Assembly: GCA_036260665.1 (NCBI GenBank)
Contig: DATAMF010000147.1
Span: 17,297-81,296 of the forward strand
DNA from: DATAMF01 sp036260665
GTDB lineage: Bacteria > Chloroflexota > Anaerolineae > Aggregatilineales > Aggregatilineaceae
Direction of reading: 5' to 3'
DNA length: 64,000 nucleotides
In this document: positions 34,493-41,694 of the stretch, piece by piece
How positions within the stretch are numbered: the stretch's first letter is position 1
How the letters are laid out: every line of letters begins with the position of its first letter
Notes under the pieces: generated by a model
Seen by the model: the letters and a program-made list of their open reading frames with translations, nothing else
What the model was told of the DNA's origin: nothing
The model's database searches: none
Program-made: the position numbers and the translations under genes

Positions 34493-36108
34493 CAAAACTG
34501 AACCTTGCCCAACAAGGGTAGTTCTTGAGTCGCGGGTGCTTCTACGGGAAGCGCAAAGGTAAAGGTAGACCCGCTGCTCCCTTCACTCCGTACCCAAATT
34601 CGCCCTCCATGGGCCTCAACTGCCAATTTGCAGAAAGCTAATCCTAATCCGGCTCCATTGGGTACATTTCGCTGCTTGACCCGCCAGAACTTATCAAAGA
34701 CCATATTTTGAGCATCGGGCGGGATACCAGGGCCTGTATCTTTGATACGGATATAGACCTCAGTTCCCCCCGAAGCACTGCTTACAATAATTGTATCATT
34801 ATCCGAGGAATACTTAATCGCGTTGTCGAGCAGATTAAGGATTACACGTTCAATCATGTCCTGATCAAGATACAGAACTGGCAAATCATCGGCCAGCGCT
34901 AACCGGATGTGCATATTTTTGTCCTCAAGCATCGGCTGAACTTGCTCAACTGCGCTGGTAATCACGGTATTGATCACAGAGTTTGTTCGGCTCAGCAACC
35001 GGCTGCCTTCTTCGAGGCGTTGGACATCTAACAAAGAGTCGATCATGCGCCGGACTTGTTCCTCACTACGAATCGCAACAGATAAGAGACTCTTTACGTT
35101 CGAGTTTTCGTGGTCGATAAGTTTATTGAGAGCCTGCAAACTCGTATAAACATTACCTAACGGACCCCGCATATCGTGATACACCATGGCACTTAAGTCT
35201 TGCCGCAGTTGCTCTAAGGCCAGTTGCGACGTCAGATCATATTCGATCCATTGAATCAAATCGCTATCAGCGCCCATGCTGATTCGTTTAGCATAAACCT
35301 GTACATTCCGGCTGGTTCCATCTTTGCACCACACCACCGATTGGAAGCGAACCTCCAGCCCTAACTTGAGGTTATCAAAACGATCCGCACCAATCGGTCC
35401 AGTTCCCATACGGTGAACGGCCATAATACTGAGATGAAGCAGCTCATCACGACCATACCCCAAAAATTCACTGGTGCGCCGGTTGACAGCGTGGATGTTT
35501 CCCTGCAAATCCGTAATGATAATGGGCACGATCACATCATCGAACAGGGAAGCATAACGTTGTTCTGCCTGTCGTGAGGCTTCCAGCAGCATCGCGCTGG
35601 CAAGGGCAGAAGCCCCCATTTCGCTGATCGTCGAAGTCAGGTTGACGGCATCGGATGTAAAGTAATTGCTTGCCGGGTGGGCAAGTGTCATCACACCGAC
35701 AACATCCCCCGCATGGATCAATGGGACACACAGAGCAGAGCCTTGTTGTGGCGAGAGCGGCTCATTCGGCATGTGCAGCCAGAGCGGATTGTTTTCAATA
35801 TCATTGATCACGACAGTGCGGTAATTATGCATGACAAACCCGGCCAGCCCATTCGCCAACACACACTGTATAACGGGCGTTGGGTCTACTTCACCCCCGC
35901 CCAGCGCGTAAACATTAACCTGCTCTTTATTTTTGACGGCTACAATGCTCGCATGCGGCGTTCCGAGCGCTTCAGCCGTCGCATTGAGTACGCGACGCAA
36001 AACTTCGGTAGACCGCAGTTCGGCATTTAATTCGCTTGCCAATCGGTAAAGCAGCGTTAACCGTAAAGTTTCGCTGAGCCGCGCTTGAAGACCGCGTGAT
36101 GAGTTCAT
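34492..36108 (-). CDS. GAF-PAS sensor histidine kinase
   Basis: 538 aa, soluble. GAF domain at about 25-180, PAS domain about 190-300, dimerisation domain with phospho-acceptor His311 in M-V-Y-H-D-M-R-G-P-L, HATPase about 410-525 with L-L-D-N-A-I-K-Y-S, D-T-G-P-G-I-P and G-A-G-L-G-L-A-F. All catalytic boxes are intact. No response regulator adjacent. Coupled by TGATG to the lipoprotein gene after it. Confidence 0.92.
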   Translation of the reverse strand: MNSSRGLQARLSETLRLTLLYRLASELNAELRSTEVLRRVLNATAEALGTPHASIVAVKNKEQVNVYALGGGEVDPTPVIQCVLANGLAGFVMHNYRTVVINDIENNPLWLHMPNEPLSPQQGSALCVPLIHAGDVVGVMTLAHPASNYFTSDAVNLTSTISEMGASALASAMLLEASRQAEQRYASLFDDVIVPIIITDLQGNIHAVNRRTSEFLGYGRDELLHLSIMAVHRMGTGPIGADRFDNLKLGLEVRFQSVVWCKDGTSRNVQVYAKRISMGADSDLIQWIEYDLTSQLALEQLRQDLSAMVYHDMRGPLGNVYTSLQALNKLIDHENSNVKSLLSVAIRSEEQVRRMIDSLLDVQRLEEGSRLLSRTNSVINTVITSAVEQVQPMLEDKNMHIRLALADDLPVLYLDQDMIERVILNLLDNAIKYSSDNDTIIVSSASGGTEVYIRIKDTGPGIPPDAQNMVFDKFWRVKQRNVPNGAGLGLAFCKLAVEAHGGRIWVRSEGSSGSTFTFALPVEAPATQELPLLGKVQF

Positions 36109-36161
36109 CGTACCAAACCCCTGTTCTGTCCAACCCTTATCATTGTAGCATAGGCTGTATA

Positions 36162-36836
36162 TTATGTCGTTTTAGCGGGCCGCTTTAAGTAACGAATTGA
36201 TACGGGTTTTAGATTTTCGCGCACCCCATTAATGATTAACTGTCGGGCTTCCAAATCACGTTGGAAATCCATCTCATGCGCCGGAATGATCAGCACCGGG
36301 CAATAATCCCAGCGTTCGATCCAACGATCATAGAGGATATTCAGCCGATGAAGATAATCGGGCGATATATCCCGCTCGAAGTCCCGACCACGTAATTTGA
36401 TGCGCGCGAGCAGCGTGTTAACGTCGCTTTTGAGATATACGAGCAAGTCCGGCGGCGGCAGGAATGACCGGATACCGTCGTACAGATCACGGTAAGCCTG
36501 ATAATCCCGTGGGTTCATCTGGCCCTGTTCAAACAGATTTTGAGCAAAAATTTCGGCATCTTCGTAGACACTGCGATCTTGCACAACAGAACCGGGATCG
36601 TCCACCAACTGGCGGTGATGTTGTAAACGGCGGGACAGGAAAAAGACCTGCGAATGAAAGCTCCAGCGTCTCATATCGGCGTAAAAGTCAGCCAGATAGG
36701 GATTCTCGTCTACGGCTTCGTAAAATGGATTCCAGCCAAAAGCGTTAGCGAGAATTCCGGTTAGAGTTGATTTTCCAACGCCAATATTGCCCGCAATGGC
36801 GACAAAATATTTATTCGGATTGGGCGGCTGAATCAT
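36162..36836 (-). CDS. deoxynucleoside kinase (dCK/dAK type)
   Basis: Phosphorylates deoxynucleosides to dNMP in the salvage pathway. 224 aa. P-loop G-N-I-G-V-G-K-S-T near the N-terminus, substrate-site E-x-x-D-E-N-P-Y, the D-R-S-x-Y-E-D motif typical of the dCK/dAK branch, and the lid R-G-R-D-F-E-R. ATG 36836 is favoured over the longer 36866 start because a GAGG lies upstream and the overlap with the upstream gene disappears. Six bases after the dNK-MazG gene. Confidence 0.88.
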   Translation of the reverse strand: MIQPPNPNKYFVAIAGNIGVGKSTLTGILANAFGWNPFYEAVDENPYLADFYADMRRWSFHSQVFFLSRRLQHHRQLVDDPGSVVQDRSVYEDAEIFAQNLFEQGQMNPRDYQAYRDLYDGIRSFLPPPDLLVYLKSDVNTLLARIKLRGRDFERDISPDYLHRLNILYDRWIERWDYCPVLIIPAHEMDFQRDLEARQLIINGVRENLKPVSIRYLKRPAKTT

Positions 36837-36841
36837 TTTGC

Positions 36842-37855
36842 TTAATCCTCTTGGCTTAAACGCCATTGGCGATGCTGATTGATGCGCATTTTTTCAAGAT
36901 AAGCCTCTTCCAGATCCACACCGGCATAGTTTGCCAGTTTGACGATATAAGCCAATACATCTGCTAATTCGTCCCGAATATCTGACAAGGAGTGATCCTG
37001 CTGCCCCATTGTTTGGGAAATCCAGCGTTTCGCAAATGCACTGGCTAATTCACCTACTTCTTCTTGCAACAAAAGGAAATTGAAGTAGGGATCGGTGGGA
37101 AAATGTTTATCATAGTCAAGCTGGCGGTGAAAACGCTGAAAATCGCCTAACCGCCGCGCGGTATCTTCGAGTGCGAGCTGATCGGATCGGATCGTTGAGG
37201 AGACAACCGGCGATTCTGTTCCCATACCCGGTAGGGATTGTTGATGAGGCCCTGCTCCTAAGGTACCCCGTACAAGTTGGAAAATCGCATCTCGATCTTC
37301 TGGGTTTCGCACAAAATCCATATTATTGGTATCAATGGTCAGGATCGGTGATTTATCGTACGCGCTGAAAAACTGTTCATACGCGAGACGCAGACTGTCA
37401 ATATAGGCCGTCTCCATGTTACGTTCATAAGGTCGGTCACGGGCAGTAATCCGGTTCATGAGAGTCGTCGTGTCTGCTTTCAGGAATACGACCAGATCAG
37501 GCAGTACAATATTTTCAGCCAGCGCTTCCTGAACGCTGTAGTAAGTTTTTAATTCATCCCCACCCAGGTTCACCTGGGCAAAAAGCCGGTCTTTGTCAAA
37601 CATATAATCGCTGATCAATGGACGCGGGATCGCAGCGAGTTGGCGCTGCTGATGATAACGACTGAGGAGAAAGAAAATCTGAGTCTGGAAGGCGTAGCGA
37701 GACCGATCTGTGTAAAAATCAGAAAGGAACGGGTTTTCTTCAAAAACTTCTAAAACTAATTGGGCACCCAGTTCTTTTTGTAAAATACGGGACAGCGTAG
37801 TTTTGCCAACACCGATTACACCTTCAACAGTGATATAAGCTGAGGTTTTATCCAT
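36842..37855 (-). CDS. fusion: deoxynucleoside kinase plus MazG-like pyrophosphohydrolase
   Basis: 337 aa in two parts. Residues 1-200: deoxynucleoside kinase with P-loop G-V-I-G-V-G-K-T-T, E-E-N-P-F-L, and S-D-Y-M-F-D-K-D-R in place of D-R-S, which recalls the deoxyguanosine-kinase branch. About 235-335: MazG-like helical domain with Q-E-E-V-G-E-L near 265 and R-D-E-L-A-D-V-L-A-Y near 295, whose acidic residues bind Mg and hydrolyse NTP/dNTP to NMP. One protein could thus make and unmake deoxynucleotides. Paired with a second dNK downstream, as dck and dgk are in Bacillus. Confidence 0.87.
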   Translation of the reverse strand: MDKTSAYITVEGVIGVGKTTLSRILQKELGAQLVLEVFEENPFLSDFYTDRSRYAFQTQIFFLLSRYHQQRQLAAIPRPLISDYMFDKDRLFAQVNLGGDELKTYYSVQEALAENIVLPDLVVFLKADTTTLMNRITARDRPYERNMETAYIDSLRLAYEQFFSAYDKSPILTIDTNNMDFVRNPEDRDAIFQLVRGTLGAGPHQQSLPGMGTESPVVSSTIRSDQLALEDTARRLGDFQRFHRQLDYDKHFPTDPYFNFLLLQEEVGELASAFAKRWISQTMGQQDHSLSDIRDELADVLAYIVKLANYAGVDLEEAYLEKMRINQHRQWRLSQED

Positions 37856-38008
37856 GATCTTTACCTAAAAGTAGAGGTAATGCAGAGAAATACCGGCTTC
37901 GGCCCCACATTACCGAAGCCTAATGCCCAAAAGTATACGCCGCCAAGTATCGACTGTCCACCACTATAACCTGCGATTGCGTTAAAATCTGCTATAGGTA
38001 GGATTAGA

Positions 38009-38563
38009 ATGATCAAGATTCGCATAATATGGATTGTGGTCCTGCTCGTTACGCTGGCAGCCTGCAATTTAAGCACCGAGCAAAAACCGCCCAAAATCAC
38101 TCAAACTCCAGGGCCTACTACGATTGAAGCTACGCTGGTATCTCCATCTTTTCCAACGCTGGAACCGTTTACAGGGCCATACGGAGATGCAACTCCTTTG
38201 GTGAGTGGTGTGTGCTTTGAATATCTGAGCACACTTGATGGGACAGCTTGGGTATGGACAACGCCCAATGCTTTAGCTGCATTTTATGATCAGGTTGACA
38301 CGGCAGGACTATGTGCGGAGCCTATCGCGCGATGGCCGTTCGACTTCAGCGGGCAAGTGTTGGCTGGGGCTGTGAATACGGCAATTGGATGTGACGCGGC
38401 ACATCGATTTCTTGATCTGACGCAAGATGATAGCGCGAAAACAGTCACCCTATGGCTTCAGTTCGAGGTGTTACCGGGCTGTGATTATGAGCTGGCGCAG
38501 CCCTTTCTGATCGCCCTTCCTCGCCCGCCCGATGGCTACTCGATCAAAGTACAGGTAGAGTAG
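38009..38563 (+). CDS. lipoprotein of unknown function
   Basis: 184 aa. Signal peptide with L-A-A-C lipobox, Cys about residue 20, then a Thr/Pro-rich stretch and a compact domain of about 115 residues with three or four Cys that could form disulfides. No known motif. AGGATT precedes the ATG. Divergent from the dNK genes. Confidence 0.65.
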   Translation: MIKIRIIWIVVLLVTLAACNLSTEQKPPKITQTPGPTTIEATLVSPSFPTLEPFTGPYGDATPLVSGVCFEYLSTLDGTAWVWTTPNALAAFYDQVDTAGLCAEPIARWPFDFSGQVLAGAVNTAIGCDAAHRFLDLTQDDSAKTVTLWLQFEVLPGCDYELAQPFLIALPRPPDGYSIKVQVE

Positions 38564-38565
38564 AA

Positions 38566-38594
38566 TTGACCCTCACACTGCTGCGGCCTATAAT
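38566..38594 (+). promoter_or_regulatory. promoter of the isomerase gene
   Basis: TTGACC (38566-38571), 17-base spacer, TATAAT (38589-38594), starting right after the lipoprotein stop; start point near 38601, about 40 bases before the ATG. Confidence 0.85.
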
Positions 38595-38639
38595 CGAGGC
38601 TAGAGTTCTCATGCGGCGCGATGAGGAATAAACAAGCCC

Positions 38640-39476
38640 ATGTTGCAGATAGCCTGTCATGCGTGGTCATTTAATAATCTCAGTCTGGAAGATGCAATTG
38701 GCACTATTGCTCGCCTTGGCTTCCGGTATATTGATCTCGGGACGGGGCCGCATCTGAATGTAGACAGCGCGGCGGAAAATCCCCAAGCGGAAGCTAGCAA
38801 AATTCTCCACTTGCTTGATCAATTTCACCTGACCCTGACCGATCTGTACTTGATGCTGCCCTTCATCAATTCGGCTGATCCCGAAGCCCGCGAAACCCAA
38901 CTCCACCTCTTCGAACAATTAATCCCCTTCGCGACAGCACTTGGCACACCAGGAATCACTATCTCACCGGGAATTGTGCAAAAAGATGGCTTTGATCACA
39001 GCCTGGCGCGATCTGTTCCAGCATTGATGCGGATGCTGCAAGCCGCCGAAGATACCGACTTACGTATTTCTTTTGAGCCGCACATGGACTCGGTGGCGCA
39101 GAAGCCTGAACATGCCTTGCTGCTGCTGGAAGCAGTCCCTGGCTTGAGCATTACACTCGACTATGCTCACTTCGTGTTCCAGGATCTGGAGCGGCGCGAG
39201 ATTCAGCCGCTGATGGAACATGTCGCACATGTGCAGATTCGGCAGGCAAAAAAGGGAAGCCTGCAAACCGCACATGATGAAGGCACCCTGAATATCCAAG
39301 AGCTGCTGCATGACCTGCACGAAGCGGACTATCGCGGATCTGTGTGCATCGAATACATGACGACTTTCGGCTGGCACGGCATGAAAAAGCTGAGCATCAG
39401 CCACGAAACGGTGCGGACACGGGATGCTATTCGGGCGGCACGATCGCGGATCGAAGCGGCGCCCACCGCGCGCTGA
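38640..39476 (+). CDS. sugar phosphate isomerase/epimerase (AP-endonuclease-2 TIM barrel)
   Basis: 278 aa. Xylose-isomerase-like TIM barrel fold: beta-alpha repeats, S-F-E-P-H near residue 145, T-L-D-Y-A-H near 178, V-Q-I-R-Q-A near 200 and a late I-E-Y-M residue as metal ligands. The family isomerises or epimerises sugars and inositols or dehydrates related acids; the substrate is not readable. Own promoter, apparently monocistronic. Confidence 0.82.
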   Translation: MLQIACHAWSFNNLSLEDAIGTIARLGFRYIDLGTGPHLNVDSAAENPQAEASKILHLLDQFHLTLTDLYLMLPFINSADPEARETQLHLFEQLIPFATALGTPGITISPGIVQKDGFDHSLARSVPALMRMLQAAEDTDLRISFEPHMDSVAQKPEHALLLLEAVPGLSITLDYAHFVFQDLERREIQPLMEHVAHVQIRQAKKGSLQTAHDEGTLNIQELLHDLHEADYRGSVCIEYMTTFGWHGMKKLSISHETVRTRDAIRAARSRIEAAPTAR

Positions 39477-39772
39477 TCATAAAAGTTGCGCCTCCGGCAT
39501 TGCAACGATTTTCAAACCGCCCGTGAGTTAGGAACCGGTATAAGTAGGCTGAATCGGGTAGAAAACAGGTTATTTGAGGCACCAAAAGACTATTTGATCA
39601 ACTAGCAGTTCCCCTTTGACGTTTTTTTCACCTCATTCATTTTGTCCAATTTTTGGCCGAAAAATGGCCGCAAAGCCTCGATAAGGAGACTTCGCTTCTG
39701 GCATTCTAGTGATCAGAGTGATGCGCATCACGCTTCCTGAAACCGGACCTAGATAAAGAGGAAAACACGATC
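39477..39772 (+). other. intergenic region upstream of the exported peptide
   Basis: About 296 bases with no gene seen. It contains two closely spaced TGGCCG motifs around 39652-39670 and the 14-base palindrome listed next. No clear consensus promoter, which may mean an alternative sigma factor or activator is needed. Confidence 0.5.
39718..39731 (+). promoter_or_regulatory. 14-base perfect palindrome, candidate operator
   Basis: GTGATGC-GCATCAC, perfectly self-complementary, 41 bases upstream of the small exported peptide. Such a site is typical for a dimeric helix-turn-helix regulator. Confidence 0.5.
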
Positions 39773-39970
39773 ATGAAGCGTAAGATGGTAATTCTGACCC
39801 TATTGGTAATTTTCGCCCTGTCGCTAACGGCATCGGTTGTGATGCCCGGCTCGACCACAACCCACGCAGCAGCCAAAAGCGGCGTAACCACACTGGCTTC
39901 ACTGCGATTTACCGAGTACGATCTGCTGAATCCGCCAGAATGTCCGAGTCCGATTGATCCGGGGTGCTAA
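39773..39970 (+). CDS. small exported peptide precursor, two cysteines
   Basis: 65 aa. Basic N-terminus M-K-R-K, hydrophobic core (about 6-24), and a signal-peptidase-like site T-H-A-A-A giving cleavage near residue 34. The predicted mature part is about 31 residues and ends P-E-C-P-S-P-I-D-P-G-C with Cys57 and the C-terminal Cys65, so an intramolecular disulfide ring is possible. AGAGGAAAA precedes the ATG, and a strong terminator follows directly, so it has the layout of an independent gene. No family recognised; could be a signalling peptide, a small secreted product or a spurious ORF. Confidence 0.6.
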   Translation: MKRKMVILTLLVIFALSLTASVVMPGSTTTHAAAKSGVTTLASLRFTEYDLLNPPECPSPIDPGC

Positions 39971-39978
39971 TCGGAAGG

Positions 39979-40012
39979 GTGGGGCGAGCGGGATCGCCCC
40001 ACTACTTTTTTT
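39979..40012 (+). terminator. strong terminator of the small peptide gene
   Basis: 9-bp stem GTGGGGCGA/TCGCCCCAC with 6-base loop, then TACTTTTTTT. The T run reaches the stop of the convergent TPR gene. Confidence 0.9.
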
Positions 40013-41357
40013 AAACGGGAGCCTGTACCAAATTACGTCGGGCAGCATCAATGTCAGCCTGGATGTCGGCAATAAGCTGGTCGCGTACTGCTTGTTCCTC
40101 GATTTGTCTAGCAAAAGGTAAAACCGCTTCTAACTGGCTCACGGCGGCTTCAAAATCCTGTTTTTCAAACGGGAGATAAGCACGCGCATACCGGGCCTGG
40201 ACACCTTTTACCCGATTACCGAGTTTGTGATAGCGCTTGATCGCGGTGGTAAAAAGCTGCTCGGCAAGCAACCAATTTTTCCGCTTGCTCTCGATCATAC
40301 CGAGCATGTGAATCTCGATGGCACAATTAAAATACTGGCGCAGAGACCATTGTTTGCTCCACGCTCGAATGATATAACTTCTAGCCTGTTGGTAGTTCTG
40401 CTTTTGGAAGCACAAAAACCCCTGGTAGTGATAAACATTGGCTTGAAAATGAGGGCTGGCACTGTTCTTCGCAACCGCCCGATAGACACGCAGCAGGTGC
40501 TGCTTGTAATGCGGTGAGTAGGTATCCTGGTACTGGTAACTTAGAGCCGAGATCATTTGGCTGAGGGCTGAGAGAACATATTCCGAATTACCCGCCCTGG
40601 CAAAGTACAAAAAGGCTTGTTGAGCGGCCATAAAATTTTCGGTGTATAAGTTTTGATGCGCATAAGTGCGAGCTAAGGTCAGATAAACACGGCCCATTAC
40701 AAAGACATTGTTTTGCCCCCTTGCACTGGCCAAAATCGCTGTCGCCTGGGCTTCGACCTCTAAACGAGGCAACTGTGCGGCCTGGGCATTCAAACGCTCA
40801 GCGTGCGCCATTAGAGACAGGCGGGGGTCTTTCGATGTTTCGGCATATTCAATGGCCGTATTGAACGCGATTTGGGAACCATCCTGGGCAGAGGATAGAT
40901 ACAAAAAGATACCCCATTGACGGTAGGCTTCCGTAACTAACTCGTAGTTTGGTAAAGAGAGCGCGGTCTTGAGGACGGGCATCAGTGTATCACGCCAACG
41001 TTTCCACATTCCGCGGGACAACCAATAATCGGAGCGGAGTGATAAGCCCAAACGGATCACTTTCTCCCGGTGATCGCCTTTTGTATTTACGGCAGCGATC
41101 ACATAATCGGAGATGTCTTCCAGCAAGTTGAGGATTTTCTGGGGTGACTGACGGTTCTTGGAGATGAAGGACAGCCATTCATCACAGATGTCAGTTGCAA
41201 TTTGGGCAAGCTGTTCTTCATGTGGAATTTGGGCGGGATCGTAGCCGGGAAATAATCCCAAGTTCCGCAGAAAATCGGCTTGATCCTCATCGGGTGAGAA
41301 GCCATCGTCCGGTGACTCTTCATCAAAATCCCAATAATCTGATGCATCCTGATCCAT
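40011..41357 (-). CDS. TPR-repeat protein, cytoplasmic
   Basis: 448 aa, no signal peptide. Residues 1-35 are acidic, then about 12 helical repeats. The best TPR-like units lie at about 235-420 with the usual small and aromatic residues (for example A-N-V-Y-H-Y-Q-G-F-L-C-F). No DNA-binding or catalytic motif. The arrangement resembles TPR receptors of the Rap type in shape only. Start ATG has AAGGAAAA upstream and a TATAAT box about 50 bases further. Convergent with the exported peptide. Confidence 0.75.
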   Translation of the reverse strand: MDQDASDYWDFDEESPDDGFSPDEDQADFLRNLGLFPGYDPAQIPHEEQLAQIATDICDEWLSFISKNRQSPQKILNLLEDISDYVIAAVNTKGDHREKVIRLGLSLRSDYWLSRGMWKRWRDTLMPVLKTALSLPNYELVTEAYRQWGIFLYLSSAQDGSQIAFNTAIEYAETSKDPRLSLMAHAERLNAQAAQLPRLEVEAQATAILASARGQNNVFVMGRVYLTLARTYAHQNLYTENFMAAQQAFLYFARAGNSEYVLSALSQMISALSYQYQDTYSPHYKQHLLRVYRAVAKNSASPHFQANVYHYQGFLCFQKQNYQQARSYIIRAWSKQWSLRQYFNCAIEIHMLGMIESKRKNWLLAEQLFTTAIKRYHKLGNRVKGVQARYARAYLPFEKQDFEAAVSQLEAVLPFARQIEEQAVRDQLIADIQADIDAARRNLVQAPV

Positions 41358-41694
41358 AAGATTTTCCTTGATTTTTGTGGACAGAACTGAAAATCACTTC
41401 TGATCCATTATAGCTTGCAAACCACGACCAATAGAACACTTTTCCGTGTTCCGTTAGGAACCATAGAACTTCACTCCCGCTAAGCTCCTCGGCTTTAAGT
41501 TAAATGTTTTCCGGCGAATGACCCCCTCCCTCAATGCTTCCCCGCTAGCGCAAAGACGGGCTTAAAGGCAGTCTTTCTACGGGGCAAGGGAGCAAACCGG
41601 GCACAGCAAGACACGTTTCTACGGGAAAAAGGGTTTAAGTTGACACCAATGGAGCTATTCTCGGATAGCCCCTACGACCTTCGGAAAGCTATTC
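41358..41694 (-). other. intergenic region (337 bp) with hairpins
   Basis: No gene seen. Minus-strand TATAAT at 41412-41407 is the likely -10 box of the TPR gene. Just upstream lie two overlapping, mutually exclusive hairpins: GAACAC/GTGTTC (41434-41451) and GTTCC/GGAAC (41448-41460). Near 41650-41672 an 8-bp inverted repeat (GGGGCTAT/ATAGCTCC on the minus strand) follows the PBP gene and may be a weak terminator. TTTCTACGGG occurs twice (about 41574 and 41614). Confidence 0.5.
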
